From NCBI RefSeq assembly GCF_016918735.1, contig NZ_JAFFPR010000022.1:186001-250000 (forward strand): 64,000 bases of DNA, in the 5' to 3' direction. Below the pieces are notes generated by a model. That model ran no database searches. It saw nothing but the letters and a program-made list of their open reading frames with translations, and had not been told where the DNA came from. The translations under genes and the position numbers were made by a program. Position 1 is the first letter of the stretch. Each line of letters starts with the position of its first letter. This document shows positions 1 through 9,927 of this stretch, piece after piece. This DNA is from Leptospira abararensis. Lineage in GTDB: Bacteria; Spirochaetota; Leptospiria; Leptospirales; Leptospiraceae.

Positions 1-1
1 G

Positions 2-37
2 AGAAACATCTATGAACAGAAATTAGACCCAAGATAG
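2..37 (+). CDS. C-terminal tail of a gene entering from the left (partial)
   Basis: The plus frame starting at base 2 reads eleven residues (RNIYEQKLDPR) and then TAG, and a terminator-like hairpin with a T-run follows immediately. The other two plus frames also stop early. The piece is too short to identify a product. The call rests only on the open frame ending right before a terminator. Confidence 0.25.
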   Translation, partial: RNIYEQKLDPR

Positions 38-38
38 G

Positions 39-58
39 GGGAAAAGGTTTCCCTTTTT
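39..58 (+). terminator. Rho-independent terminator for the gene to the left
   Basis: GGGAAA and TTTCCC form a perfect 6-bp stem around a 3-base loop, followed by five T residues on the plus strand. It also lies just downstream of the minus-strand porin, but on that strand no T-run follows the stem, so it should mainly serve plus-strand transcripts. Confidence 0.5.
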
Positions 59-97
59 CAACTGCTACCCAAGGCCAAATTTCCAATTTTCCTGGAC

Positions 98-1360
98 TTA
101 AAACTTCATTGAAAATGCTACAAGGAAGAAATCTTCTTTTTTTGAGGTTTGACTGTCTCTATAAGCAAACACAGAATCGGCGGATCTTCGATAGACGTAT
201 TCGAATCGAATTAACCCTGGATCAAATGTTAAGATATCAAAGGTAGCTGTATACCCATTGCTCATAAATCCGTTTCTTGTTCCCGTATTCACCATCACTT
301 GTAATGGGTCATAAAACCGTTCTATGCGAAAACTGAAGCGGTATTCCGGGGTGATTTTGTAACTAACCCAAATCGTTCCGTGATACCACTGGCGATAGGC
401 ATGGGATTCTGTTTCCCGATACTCCCCAAGACTTGGGTCGTAAACACCTAACCAAGGTTCATAAATAAAACTTTGTTTTGCTTTTTGTGCCCCTACATCG
501 AACTGACCCACTAAACTAAATCGATCAGACAATATCCATTCCAAAATCGTATTCTGATACAAACGCATTTGTTTCCTTTCATTATTTGGAGCTTCGTTTC
601 CGACAAATTGATTGAGTGTTAAAATGAGATTTTGACTAAATAGATACTTAATCTGGCTTCCAAAAGATTTATCTTTATTGTTATCAGTTATATTTTGCCA
701 TCCATTCAATACTTGCAATTGCCCACTTAATTTATCACTGAACTTGTGACTCAATCGGACTCCCGAAGAATAGTAAGGTACATAATCTAAAGCAAAGGCT
801 CTTGTATAATTTACGTTGTTTTGGGAAATCCAAGATTCGTGTCCGATATTTCCAAAAAATATTCCAGCATCGATCCAAGTATCCTTACCGATTTTAAATC
901 CGGTATATGCTTCTTGGATATTTTTTACCGAGTTTTGATTGGAATATTTTTCCGCTGTAATCTCAGCCGCATAATTAGCGTTTACTGAAGTTCCCCATTG
1001 AAACGCCAACCTACCTCGATAATTTTTCTCTTCTACTTTTGCCTCTACATAAGCTAAATTTACATTGAACTCTCCATTCCTTACGGCTTGGGTAGTAAAA
1101 TTTCTTTCCGTATCCTTGGGAAGATTCCTATTATACAAATAATAAGAATCAATAAACCCGCCAAATTGAATAGAATTTGGTAAAACGATGGCTTTAGAAA
1201 TAGAATCTGCAGTTCGAACATTTTCCTTAGATGGAGTTTCTTCTGCCACCATGGAGGAAAAAGTTGAAGAGAAAACCAAGACAACTATGTAGAGAGAAAA
1301 TTTTACCAGATCTCTGCATTTAACTTTCACAAAAGGCAATACACTCATTTGATTCAACAT
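98..1360 (-). CDS. Outer-membrane porin, OmpL/BBP2-like, downstream of kdp
   Basis: The 420-residue product has a hydrophobic N-terminal export signal (about residues 18-39, ending near VAEE). The rest is rich in alternating aromatic and polar residues and ends in phenylalanine, as beta-barrel proteins do. The stretches FGGFIDSYY near the N-terminus, NLAYVEAK, and GIFFGNIGHESW followed by YYSSGVRLS resemble the putative beta-barrel porin-2 (OmpL-like) family. It would form a channel in the outer membrane. It follows kdpE on the same strand after a 144-bp gap that carries a KdpE-box-like element, so it may be induced at low potassium. The substrate is unknown. Met5 (base 1348) is an equally possible start; neither has a clear ribosome binding site. 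Confidence 0.75.
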   Translation of the reverse strand: MLNQMSVLPFVKVKCRDLVKFSLYIVVLVFSSTFSSMVAEETPSKENVRTADSISKAIVLPNSIQFGGFIDSYYLYNRNLPKDTERNFTTQAVRNGEFNVNLAYVEAKVEEKNYRGRLAFQWGTSVNANYAAEITAEKYSNQNSVKNIQEAYTGFKIGKDTWIDAGIFFGNIGHESWISQNNVNYTRAFALDYVPYYSSGVRLSHKFSDKLSGQLQVLNGWQNITDNNKDKSFGSQIKYLFSQNLILTLNQFVGNEAPNNERKQMRLYQNTILEWILSDRFSLVGQFDVGAQKAKQSFIYEPWLGVYDPSLGEYRETESHAYRQWYHGTIWVSYKITPEYRFSFRIERFYDPLQVMVNTGTRNGFMSNGYTATFDILTFDPGLIRFEYVYRRSADSVFAYRDSQTSKKEDFFLVAFSMKF

Positions 1361-1427
1361 GATAGTATCAAATTAACATAATTCGATACTACTTACAATG
1401 TTTGAGAGATTATGGTTTCCCGTTTTA

Positions 1428-1445
1428 CCTTAAGAATTGATTAAG
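1428..1445 (-). promoter_or_regulatory. Candidate KdpE box upstream of the porin
   Basis: Read towards the porin the sequence is CTTAATCAATTCTTAAGG: two CTTAA half-sites 11 bp apart, one helical turn, as expected for a dimer of an OmpR-family regulator. It matches the element upstream of kdpA at 16 of 18 positions and sits 68 bp from the porin start (66 bp for kdpA). Binding by KdpE is inferred. Confidence 0.55.
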
Positions 1446-1472
1446 AAGATATTCTGGTTTTCTTAATTCAGG

Positions 1473-1484
1473 AAGAATATTCTT
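1473..1484. repeat. 12-bp perfect palindrome after kdpE
   Basis: AAGAATATTCTT lies about 20 bp beyond the kdpE stop and upstream of the porin element. It could be a weak hairpin ending the kdp transcript or part of an operator. No T-run follows on the minus strand. Confidence 0.35.
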
Positions 1485-1504
1485 TAGTTAGATATTTTTT
1501 ATTT

Positions 1505-2188
1505 TTAGTTACCAACCCAACGGTAACCGATTCCTGGTTCTGTAATAAGAAATTGCGGACTACCGGGGGAATCTTCAATTTTTTTTCGGAGTTGTGTGAT
1601 ATGAACACGCAGCGAATTCATTTCATTGAGTGCTTGGTCTCCCCATATTTTTTTAATCAATACATCATGAGTAATCACTTTACCAGAATTTTTAATGAGA
1701 AAGGTAAGGATTTGGAATTCCGTCGGTGTTAGTCGGACCTGAATATTATTTTTGATGACCTGGTAGTTTACAAAATCGACTACAAGGTTTTCTTTTTCCC
1801 AGTTCGATGGGGCCTCTTCCATAGGAAGTCTACGCAAAGCAGTGCGAATCCTTGCTAACAATTCCCCCATACTAAAAGGTTTGGTAATGTAATCGTCTGC
1901 TCCTGAATCAAGTAAGGCAATTTTATCTTCTTCTGAACTCATTACTGATAATACAATAAAAGGAATTTCAGAAAAGGTTCGGACTTCTTTAATCACATCC
2001 AACCCACTCCCATCAGGAAGTTGTAGGTCTAGTAAAACTAATTTGGGTGAATTTAAGGCAACAGATTCTATCGCTTCTTTTTTAGAGATTGCTTCTATGG
2101 TTTGATAACCTTTCGCTTCCAGAGCAATGCGCAGCATTTTCCGAATGGCACTATCATCATCCACAAGTAGTATCAAATCCTTAAGCAT
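1505..2188 (-). CDS. kdpE: KdpE, response regulator of the kdp operon
   Basis: This 227-residue protein has a receiver domain (about 5-118) with the acidic pocket D10-D12, the phosphorylated aspartate D54 in LLDLQLPDGSG and the conserved lysine in DDYITKPF. An OmpR/PhoB-type winged-helix domain follows (about 130-225; LTPTEFQILTFL, then LRVHITQLRKKIE). KdpD phosphorylates it, and it then activates kdp transcription when potassium is scarce. It starts 12 bp after kdpD stops and is the last gene of the kdp run. Length and motifs are normal for the family. Confidence 0.93.
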   Translation of the reverse strand: MLKDLILLVDDDSAIRKMLRIALEAKGYQTIEAISKKEAIESVALNSPKLVLLDLQLPDGSGLDVIKEVRTFSEIPFIVLSVMSSEEDKIALLDSGADDYITKPFSMGELLARIRTALRRLPMEEAPSNWEKENLVVDFVNYQVIKNNIQVRLTPTEFQILTFLIKNSGKVITHDVLIKKIWGDQALNEMNSLRVHITQLRKKIEDSPGSPQFLITEPGIGYRWVGN

Positions 2189-2200
2189 AAAAAATCTATA

Positions 2201-4777
2201 CTATGTAGAATACGGAATGTCAACGAGAAAGCAGGCACCTCCTTCCTTCCGATTCATCGCTTCAATAGTTCCGCCATGTAATTCGATGATCGACTTAGAA
2301 ATAGCAAGACCAAGTCCTGTTCCAATTTTTCCAGAGGATTCCCCTCTGTAAAATTTCTGAAAGATCCGAGAGGAATCTACCGGTAAACCATTTCCATTAT
2401 CCTCCACAGTCCAATGAACAGTATCTCCAGATTTTTGTAATGTTATCCAAATAGTCGTACCAGGTGGTGTATATAAACACGCGTTATATAAAAGATTAAA
2501 AATCGCATGAGAAAATAGAACCCGGTCAAGTTCAATGGGAAAATCATAATCATTCAAATTGACTTTGATGGAATGGTTTGTTTTATTTTTTCCTAAAAAG
2601 GAAATCGCATCTTGAATGATATCCGAAGGATAAACTTTTTCCTTCTTTAATGTTAAATATCCAGATTCGATCCGGCTGATATCCAATAGATTTCCCAGAA
2701 GTAAATTCAAAACAAGAGAACTCTCCTGAATTTCCTCCAATAAACTCTTTCTTGCAATAGGATCTGCATCAATCTCTGGATCTAGTAAAGCAGAGGCAGA
2801 TCCACGTATCGAAGTTAATGGAGTTTTTAATTCATGCGACAAAGAATTAAAAATTAGATTATATAATTTCTCTGATTCTTTTAACAAAAAATTCTTTCTA
2901 GAGTCTTCCGACAAAGTATCACGATCTAGTGCCAAGGCCACTTGGTTAGCAACTGTATTTAATAATATTTCCTGCTCCAAACTTGGTTCCTCAGAGGACT
3001 TAACATTGATCACACCTGTAATTCCTCCAGGAGAAACAAGCGGATAAAAAGTAGCATTCGATAAAGAAAGAGTTTCGGTATACCTACCAGCGGGTTTTCC
3101 GTTTTTAATGGTCCATGAGGCCACAGCCAAATCTTTCGAATCCTCTATACTCGGAGTAAATTCACCCCCTTGGTAGAAATGTAGGTTCACTGGGAATGGA
3201 AAGATTCGTTTAAAGAATGAATCTCCTGTTTTAATAATATCTGATGCCGAGGAAGTTTTTGACAAATTCTGAGTGAGTTCATAAAGAATCGAAAGTTTTT
3301 CCTCTCTCGATCTAAGTTTCGATTCATTTTTTTTAAGTCTTGCTGTAAGACCCCCATTAATGAGTGCAATCAACATAAAGATCACAAACATCAATGCATC
3401 TTCCAACTTAGAAATATAAAATGTGTAAAGAGGTGGTATAAATAAAAAGTTCCAAAAAGAAGCTGAAAGTATCGCGGCAAGTAAAACTGGTCCCCGACTA
3501 AAAAACATCCCGAGTACGGCCACATAAAACAAATATAAAATTGAAATGGTCCAATACCCTATGTAAGATAATAGAAATTGATTAAATAAAGTAACGAGGG
3601 ATGTCAGAGCAAAGATAGCTGCGTATTGCCTAATTCCAGAAGAAGGAATTAATTTTTTATAAAAGTCAAATTGATAGGACCTGTCATCCTGAAATGGAAC
3701 GATGATGATCTCAACATCCCGAAGATGTTTGATGATCTTTGCTGAAATATTTTTTTGTAATAGGCCCGAAAAAAAACTTCTTTTCGATCCTCCAATCACC
3801 AAACGATGGATACGTTTATCCTGAACCGCTGCAACAATTCCCACAACAGGATCGGATTCAAAAGAATGCACTACTTCTGCACCTAGTTCTTTTGCAAAAC
3901 GAATATGCGATCGAATTGAATTGGCAGAATCCAAATTTCGATCCTCTTCGTTTTCTGAAAAAACTGCATACAGCTCAGAATTTCTTTCTAGGGCCAATCT
4001 TTTAGCATTTCGAAGGAGTGTTTTCGAATGGGGACTTGCAGAGATGGCGACCATAATCCTTTCTCTTCCTTGAGGCATCCTTTTTTCTACATACTTTGCC
4101 GTATAAGAAAGGGACAATTCCCGAAGGTAAGTTAGATTTTCTTTGCGAAAGAAATTTTCCTTAGCAGAAATAACTTTTTCGGGAATATACACTTTCCCTT
4201 CAGACAATCTTTTTAATAATTCATCTGGAATAATATCAATTAACACTAGTTCATCGGCACGTTCCAAAATAATGTCGGGGATAGTTTCTTTTACAGGACT
4301 TTGGATGATTTTTTCTACAGAATCCACCTGACTCTCTAAATGTTGGACATTCACAGTCGAAAGCACATGAATGCCAGCATCGAGTAATGAAAAAATATCT
4401 TGGTATCTTTTTTTATTCACTGAGCCTGGAATATTAGTATGAGCCAATTCATCAACTAACACATAACCTGGTTTCTCTTTTAGAATACTTTCGACATCCA
4501 TTTCTTCCCATACTTTTCCCCGATATTCAATTTTTTTCAGAGGAATCCAAGGTAGACCATCCACCAAGGCCTTGGTTTCTTCTCGCCCGTGACTTTCCAC
4601 TACACCAATCCTTACATCCTCTCCTTCTTCTTTTAAGTGATGAGCTTCCGTCAACATCGCATAGGTTTTACCAACCCCAGGAGACATTCCAAAATAAACT
4701 TTCAGAATCCCTTTTTTCTTAGGCTCTTCTTGGTTGGCTATCGAGAGAAAGTCTTCTGGGCGTTTTCCTTCATTCAT
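2201..4777 (-). CDS. kdpD: KdpD, potassium/osmosensing histidine kinase
   Basis: The order of domains in this 858-residue protein is typical of KdpD. An N-terminal KdpD domain carries a Walker A motif (GMSPGVGKT, 30-38) and a Walker B-like VDELAHTN. A universal-stress-protein-like domain follows (about 240-360), then four closely spaced membrane segments (DUF4118, about 385-480), a GAF-like region, and a kinase core with phospho-accepting H648 in SHELKTP, N-box N765 and the ATP-lid motifs DNGNG and GTGLGLA. It sits in the inner membrane and controls KdpE by phosphorylation and dephosphorylation. It overlaps kdpC by 8 bp, so the two are translationally coupled. Confidence 0.94.
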   Translation of the reverse strand: MNEGKRPEDFLSIANQEEPKKKGILKVYFGMSPGVGKTYAMLTEAHHLKEEGEDVRIGVVESHGREETKALVDGLPWIPLKKIEYRGKVWEEMDVESILKEKPGYVLVDELAHTNIPGSVNKKRYQDIFSLLDAGIHVLSTVNVQHLESQVDSVEKIIQSPVKETIPDIILERADELVLIDIIPDELLKRLSEGKVYIPEKVISAKENFFRKENLTYLRELSLSYTAKYVEKRMPQGRERIMVAISASPHSKTLLRNAKRLALERNSELYAVFSENEEDRNLDSANSIRSHIRFAKELGAEVVHSFESDPVVGIVAAVQDKRIHRLVIGGSKRSFFSGLLQKNISAKIIKHLRDVEIIIVPFQDDRSYQFDFYKKLIPSSGIRQYAAIFALTSLVTLFNQFLLSYIGYWTISILYLFYVAVLGMFFSRGPVLLAAILSASFWNFLFIPPLYTFYISKLEDALMFVIFMLIALINGGLTARLKKNESKLRSREEKLSILYELTQNLSKTSSASDIIKTGDSFFKRIFPFPVNLHFYQGGEFTPSIEDSKDLAVASWTIKNGKPAGRYTETLSLSNATFYPLVSPGGITGVINVKSSEEPSLEQEILLNTVANQVALALDRDTLSEDSRKNFLLKESEKLYNLIFNSLSHELKTPLTSIRGSASALLDPEIDADPIARKSLLEEIQESSLVLNLLLGNLLDISRIESGYLTLKKEKVYPSDIIQDAISFLGKNKTNHSIKVNLNDYDFPIELDRVLFSHAIFNLLYNACLYTPPGTTIWITLQKSGDTVHWTVEDNGNGLPVDSSRIFQKFYRGESSGKIGTGLGLAISKSIIELHGGTIEAMNRKEGGACFLVDIPYST

Positions 4778-5348
4778 GGGTAATCTCTTTCCAATCTCGA
4801 TTTAGCTTGTTTACGTTGACTCTTTCGCGACCCATAAAACCAAAAAGTGGATGTTCTATATGTTTTAGAATCAATTCATTTATTTGATCTAAGGGAATCT
4901 TTCTTTCCTTTTGGAGAAATTTTGCCTGTTCATATGCACATGGCACTGATATATGTGGATCTAACCCAGAAGCAGAAGTATAAACTAATTCCAAACATTC
5001 TTCTATACTTATCCCAAGAGTTTCCAATTCAAGTTTCCTCTCTTCCACTAAATTCTTTAATTCCAAACTGGAAGGACCTAGATTGGAAGCTCCACTCGGT
5101 ATCGTGGCATAACTCACAGCACTCGGCCGGTAGCGAAAGATAGATTTCGATACGGTCCCTTGAGCCAAAAGTTCTGAACCAACCACTTTCCCTTCAGATA
5201 GAAACAAACTTCCATTAGCTTTCAATGGGAAAAAAGTGAACGCTAAGCCGGTAATCGCCAAAGGATAGAGAAAACCTAAAACGAGTAAGGATAAAAAAGT
5301 AAATCGGATCACAATTTCCCATTGGTTTGCTGTTTCGTTCGATTTCAT
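4770..5348 (-). CDS. kdpC: KdpC, potassium-transporting ATPase subunit C
   Basis: A 192-residue protein with one N-terminal membrane segment (about 13-38) and a periplasmic domain containing family stretches: [20 protein letters not shown], and [10 protein letters not shown] with PCAYEQAKF. KdpC stabilises the KdpFABC complex and increases its ATP affinity. It overlaps kdpB by 4 bp and kdpD by 8 bp. Confidence 0.94.
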   Translation of the reverse strand: MKSNETANQWEIVIRFTFLSLLVLGFLYPLAITGLAFTFFPLKANGSLFLSEGKVVGSELLAQGTVSKSIFRYRPSAVSYATIPSGASNLGPSSLELKNLVEERKLELETLGISIEECLELVYTSASGLDPHISVPCAYEQAKFLQKERKIPLDQINELILKHIEHPLFGFMGRERVNVNKLNRDWKEITHE

Positions 5349-7399
5349 AAAAATCCTCCAGATAAGATTAAGTCGATGAGTTTGATTCCGAAAAAAGGAA
5401 AAACCATTCCACCACCTCCATAAATAATAAAATTTCTAAGTAATGCCTCGTCCGGAGATTTCGGCACATACTTCACTCCCCGTAATGACAATGGAATGAG
5501 AGCCGGAATCACAAGGGCATTGAAGATCACGGCAGAGAGAATCGCATTATCAGGATTTGATAACTGCATGATATTTAAAGGAGCTAAAGGTAAAAACAAA
5601 GCAGGAAGAATCGCAAAGTATTTAGCAATGTCATTGGCAATACTAAATGTGGTAAGTGCCCCCCTTGTCATCAGGAGTTGTTTCCCAATTTCCACAATTT
5701 CGATGAGTTTACTTGGATTACTATCCAAATCAATCATATTGCCTGCTTCTCTTGCCGTTTGTGTTCCTGTATTCATAGCCACACCCACATCAGACTGCGC
5801 TAAGGCCGGTGCATCATTGGTTCCGTCACCAATCATTGCAACCAAATAACCGTTAGCTTGTTCCTCTCGAATTCTTTTGAGCTTTGCTTCTGGAGTGGCT
5901 TCTGCAATAAAATCATCTACCCCTGCTTCCGCTGCAATGGCTGCAGCAGTGAGAGGGTTGTCACCCGTGATCATCACCGTTCGAATTCCCATCCTTCGTA
6001 AATAGGTAAATCGTTCTTTAAGCCCACCTTTCACAATATCTTTCAATTCAATGATACCCAATAAATGGTTTCCTTCGGAAACAAGAATGGGGGTGCTACC
6101 CTTTCTTGAAACTTCATCCGATGTCATTAACATGGACTCTGGGACAACTCCCCCTAAAGATTCAATATGTTTTCGTATCGCATCGATGGCACCCTTTCGG
6201 ATGTTACGAATTTGTTTGCCATTTTCAGATATCTCGACTCCGCTCATCCGAGTCGATGCAGAAAATGGAATCCAGTTTACTTCCAAGGAGTTTAAATTTC
6301 TTTCACGAATCGCATACTTTTGTTTGGCGAGAACGACAATCGATCGTCCTTCTGGAGTTTCATCAGAAAGAGAGGAAAGTTGAGCGGCATCTGCCAACTC
6401 TTCTTCTGTAATGCCTTCGGAAGGATAGAATTTATGCGCTTCCCGATTTCCCAGTGTAATTGTACCGGTTTTATCCAATAACAAAACATGGATGTCGCCA
6501 GCCGCTTCCACTGCTTTTCCGCTTTTAGCAATGACATTGTATCGTATCAGCCGCTCCATTCCAGAAATTCCAATCGCACTAAGAAGGGCTGCAATCGTTG
6601 TTGGAATCAAACAGACAAATAAAGCAAGCCAAACCGAAAAATCAAAATTCCAATTTTGACCTATTTGATTTCCCACAAATTTGGCGATGGGAATCAAAGA
6701 TAAAACTCCCAAAAAGAAAAGTATAGTTAAGGCAAAAAGAAGAATACCAAGAGCCACTTCATTCGGAGTTTTTTGTCTTGTGGCTCCTTCAATCATACTG
6801 ATCATTTTATCAATAAAACTTTCCCCAGGTTTTGTTGTGATTTGAATATACAAATGATCAGAGATCACTCTGGTTCCACCAGTCACTGCTGACCTGTCAC
6901 CACCACTTTCTCGAATCACAGGCGCTGACTCTCCGGTTACTGCAGATTCATCCACACTGGCAATTCCAGAAATCACTTCCCCATCACCAGGAATGGTAAA
7001 TCCAGCTTCTACAAAAACAATATCGTTGATTTTTAATTCGTTCGAAGGAACCTCGATAAAGTTTTTATCTCCCACTGATTCTACTTTTTTTGACATCGTT
7101 GAAGATCTTGACTTTCGTAAACTATCAGCCCGTGCCTTACCTCTACCTTCGGCTACGCTCTCTGCGAAGTTTGCAAAGAACAATGTTAAGACTAACCAAA
7201 AGAAGATGGGAAGTTCATTACGAAATGGAATCCCAGATCCTAAATAGTAAAGAATTTGGAAAAAAAGAATCAAAGTTCCTATCCAAACCGTGGCCATAAC
7301 GGGATTGGAAAATGCATTTTTGGGAGAAAACTTTTGCAAGGCATTCCAGAAAGAAACACTCAAAAGTTCTTTAGATATCATATTTTTAGAATTTACCAT
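5345..7399 (-). CDS. kdpB: KdpB, P-type ATPase subunit of the potassium pump
   Basis: This 684-residue P-type ATPase has the phosphorylation motif [10 protein letters not shown] with D309, the dephosphorylation loop TGES (155-158), the nucleotide-binding domain, and the hinge [12 protein letters not shown]. Membrane helices lie near 35-80, 215-280 and at the C-terminus. It hydrolyses ATP to drive the high-affinity uptake of potassium through KdpA. The serine in TGES (S158) corresponds, from memory, to the inhibitory phosphorylation site known in E. coli. It starts 9 bp after kdpA. Confidence 0.96.
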   Translation of the reverse strand: MVNSKNMISKELLSVSFWNALQKFSPKNAFSNPVMATVWIGTLILFFQILYYLGSGIPFRNELPIFFWLVLTLFFANFAESVAEGRGKARADSLRKSRSSTMSKKVESVGDKNFIEVPSNELKINDIVFVEAGFTIPGDGEVISGIASVDESAVTGESAPVIRESGGDRSAVTGGTRVISDHLYIQITTKPGESFIDKMISMIEGATRQKTPNEVALGILLFALTILFFLGVLSLIPIAKFVGNQIGQNWNFDFSVWLALFVCLIPTTIAALLSAIGISGMERLIRYNVIAKSGKAVEAAGDIHVLLLDKTGTITLGNREAHKFYPSEGITEEELADAAQLSSLSDETPEGRSIVVLAKQKYAIRERNLNSLEVNWIPFSASTRMSGVEISENGKQIRNIRKGAIDAIRKHIESLGGVVPESMLMTSDEVSRKGSTPILVSEGNHLLGIIELKDIVKGGLKERFTYLRRMGIRTVMITGDNPLTAAAIAAEAGVDDFIAEATPEAKLKRIREEQANGYLVAMIGDGTNDAPALAQSDVGVAMNTGTQTAREAGNMIDLDSNPSKLIEIVEIGKQLLMTRGALTTFSIANDIAKYFAILPALFLPLAPLNIMQLSNPDNAILSAVIFNALVIPALIPLSLRGVKYVPKSPDEALLRNFIIYGGGGMVFPFFGIKLIDLILSGGFL

Positions 7400-7408
7400 A
7401 CATTCCTC

Positions 7409-9046
7409 TTAAAAGAAAATTCCCTTCCCAAGTTGTAACTGCTCCAAGATGGGACCTAGAGCTAAAACGGGAAAAAAAGATAGACCACAAACGATTAAAA
7501 TCACGCTGAAAACCAATATTCCAAATAACACCGTATCTAATTTAAAGTTTCCCTCGCTAGACTTGGTTGTGACCTTTCCACCTAAACTGCCGGCAACCAA
7601 AACCACTGCATAAATCACGCTAAAACGACCGACTAACATAGAAAATCCGAGAGATAAATTTCCCCAGATGGTATCCGCAGAAAATCCAGCAAAGGCGGAG
7701 CCGTTATTGCCTGCAGCCGAACTATAAGCATACAAAATTTGAGATAAGGCATGGGGACCTTTTGCGTTATAACCCGATTCTAAAAATATTGAGATGGTTG
7801 TTCCGGCTAAAATACAAACGGTAGGTGAAAGGATTCCAAAAAGAGTCCATTTGATTTCATAACTTCCAATTTTTTTACCAAAATATTCGGGTGTGCGACC
7901 GGTCATGAGTCCCGATAAAAACACAGTGAGAATTAAAAATAGAAACATTCCGTACATTCCTGTTCCCACTCCGCCAAAGATAATCTCGCCTAACATCATC
8001 TGAAAAATGGCAATTCCTCCAGCCAGTGGGGAATAACTATCGTGCATAGAATTGACTGAACCGTTGGAGGCGGCCGTGGTTGCTGACAACCAAAGGGTGG
8101 ATTCCGTTAGAGTAAATCTTGTTTCTTTACCTTCCCAAAAACCGGGGTGGTTCCATTCGGAATAAAAAACACAAGCAAAACCTAGTATAAAAAAAGCCAA
8201 CATCACAAAGAAAATTACCCAAGCATGGCGAAATGAATTTGTGATTTTGCCGTATAAAAATACGCATGAAGCTGGCAAAAAGAGAATCGAAAACATCTGA
8301 ATGAAATTGGATATAGGAGTTGGATTTTCAAATGGATGGGCGCTATTCACACCAAAAAAGCCACCCCCGTTGGTTCCGATTTGTTTGATCGCAATTTGGG
8401 AAGCAGCAGGTCCCAAAGGAATGGTCTGTGGTTGTCCATCGAGACCCAAAGCTTGTATTGGTTCTTGAAACGATTGAATGACACCTTGACCCACGAGGAG
8501 AATGGCAACAAAGAACGAAATAGGAAGAAGGATATAAAAGGTGGAACGAAATAAATCCTGCCAAAAATTCCCAAACTTAAGTGCTGAAGAAGATACAATG
8601 GACCGACTGACAAACGTTAAAATAGAAATTCCAACTCCAGCACTGAGAAAGTTTTGCGGGGTGAGTCCCACCATCTGTGAAAAAGTACTGAGTTGGCTTT
8701 CGCCAGAATAGGCTTGCCAATTGGTATTGGTAACAAAGGAAATTGTTGTATTGAGTGCTAAATCCCAATCCATTCCCGGAATACCGAGCGAATTCATTGG
8801 TAAAAAATTTTGGTATCTTAGGATTAAAAATAAAATCCCACCTCCTAGAAGATGAAACACTACCATACTGTTTAGATATTGTTTTGGAGTTTGAGAAGGA
8901 GGCTCGCCTGAATATAAAAACCGACGGAATGTTGATTCCAAGGGTAAAACTTTTGCATTTAATACAAAAGCCATATAGTAACCAACAAAGGGTGAAACTA
9001 GTATCAGTAGCCCAACGTAAAAAGGGAAATAGAGTAACTCAACCAT
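7409..9046 (-). CDS. kdpA: KdpA, potassium-binding channel subunit
   Basis: This 545-residue, very hydrophobic protein has the four repeated selectivity-filter-like loops expected of KdpA, including TNTNWQAYSGES, GTNGGGFFG, a third near TTAASNGSVNSMHDS and a fourth near SSAAGNNGSAFAG. It carries potassium across the inner membrane. It is first in the kdpABCDE run; no kdpF-like small gene lies in the 89 bp before it, which instead hold the regulatory repeats. Confidence 0.95.
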   Translation of the reverse strand: MVELLYFPFYVGLLILVSPFVGYYMAFVLNAKVLPLESTFRRFLYSGEPPSQTPKQYLNSMVVFHLLGGGILFLILRYQNFLPMNSLGIPGMDWDLALNTTISFVTNTNWQAYSGESQLSTFSQMVGLTPQNFLSAGVGISILTFVSRSIVSSSALKFGNFWQDLFRSTFYILLPISFFVAILLVGQGVIQSFQEPIQALGLDGQPQTIPLGPAASQIAIKQIGTNGGGFFGVNSAHPFENPTPISNFIQMFSILFLPASCVFLYGKITNSFRHAWVIFFVMLAFFILGFACVFYSEWNHPGFWEGKETRFTLTESTLWLSATTAASNGSVNSMHDSYSPLAGGIAIFQMMLGEIIFGGVGTGMYGMFLFLILTVFLSGLMTGRTPEYFGKKIGSYEIKWTLFGILSPTVCILAGTTISIFLESGYNAKGPHALSQILYAYSSAAGNNGSAFAGFSADTIWGNLSLGFSMLVGRFSVIYAVVLVAGSLGGKVTTKSSEGNFKLDTVLFGILVFSVILIVCGLSFFPVLALGPILEQLQLGKGIFF

Positions 9047-9111
9047 AAGTAAATTCTCTCATGAATTTCTCTTAAGGTAAAGGGTGAGTGGCTTAAGGGA
9101 TAAGATTAAGG

Positions 9112-9129
9112 CATTAAGAAATGATTAAG
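9112..9129 (-). promoter_or_regulatory. Candidate KdpE box upstream of kdpA
   Basis: Read towards kdpA: CTTAATCATTTCTTAATG, two CTTAA half-sites 11 bp apart, ending 66 bp before the kdpA start. Further TTAAG copies on the plus strand begin at 9072, 9093 and 9106, so the whole promoter is an array. The near-identical partner upstream of the porin supports a real site. Confidence 0.6.
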
Positions 9130-9135
9130 ACAGTC

Positions 9136-9924
9136 TTAACCTTTCCCAGTCGGGAAATAGACAATAAGAGCCCAGAGCAAAATTAGAAAAATAAAAAACA
9201 GAAAAGAAAAAATCCCTTTGGTGAAAAATTCAGAATCCAAGGATCCTCGCCAAACAAGAAAGACCGAGTCTTTTGCTAAAGGTAATTCTTCCCCATCCCA
9301 AATCGGATCTTGTAAGACAACTCCACCCGAAAACAAACTAGAAAGATGACATTTACTGTCTTCTTTGGAGTAACAAATGGCATATAACGTAGGTTTTATG
9401 TCTTTTCCTGAGATTGAACGAATCCTTTTGTATTGGAACCGAATCACAGGCCCATAAACAGCTCCTCCTGACCTGCGCCGAACAAGGAGTGGGGATCGAA
9501 ACTCTCCGGCATCAGCATCATCCAAATAAAAATCGCGAAGATACAAATAACGATAGTTAAGGTAATGGGAGACTTCTTCGGGAAGGACTTCCATTTTTGC
9601 AGTGATCCCTAAACTATAACCAATCGAATCCCCCAAGAATAAGACAGAATTTCCTCCTGCCAGTAGAGATAAAAAAACAGCCAACAAGATCTTTAGTCCT
9701 GTTCTTTTCGAAAGTATAATTCCTAAAAACAAAATAGGTAAAAATAAAACAAGGATGGCCCAAACAGAAATGGAAAGTGGGAAGTAGGCACCAAAGGGGA
9801 GTAAAAAGAATCCAAACCCCAAAATAAGAGAAAGTCCTGTCCAAAAGATAAAAAAAGAAGAGGCAGGATCTTCGTTGGGTTCTGGTTTTTTCCTATTTTG
9901 ATTTTCAACGAAACCAACAAACAT
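9136..9924 (-). CDS. Hypothetical four-helix membrane protein
   Basis: I do not recognise this 262-residue protein. It has three hydrophobic helices near the N-terminus (about 27-50, 53-72 and 76-97), a hydrophilic domain of about 130 residues between, and a last helix near 237-257 just before the end. The central domain would face one side of the inner membrane. It starts 3 bp after its upstream neighbour stops, and with the next two genes forms a three-gene leftward unit that ends just before the kdp promoter. No catalytic motif is visible. Confidence 0.7.
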   Translation of the reverse strand: MFVGFVENQNRKKPEPNEDPASSFFIFWTGLSLILGFGFFLLPFGAYFPLSISVWAILVLFLPILFLGIILSKRTGLKILLAVFLSLLAGGNSVLFLGDSIGYSLGITAKMEVLPEEVSHYLNYRYLYLRDFYLDDADAGEFRSPLLVRRRSGGAVYGPVIRFQYKRIRSISGKDIKPTLYAICYSKEDSKCHLSSLFSGGVVLQDPIWDGEELPLAKDSVFLVWRGSLDSEFFTKGIFSFLFFIFLILLWALIVYFPTGKG

Positions 9925-9927
9925 CCA

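Noticed and set aside
9047..9135. kdpF, the small KdpF subunit gene
   Set aside because: No short open frame with a hydrophobic product and start exists between the preceding gene and kdpA; the space is filled with TTAAG repeats.
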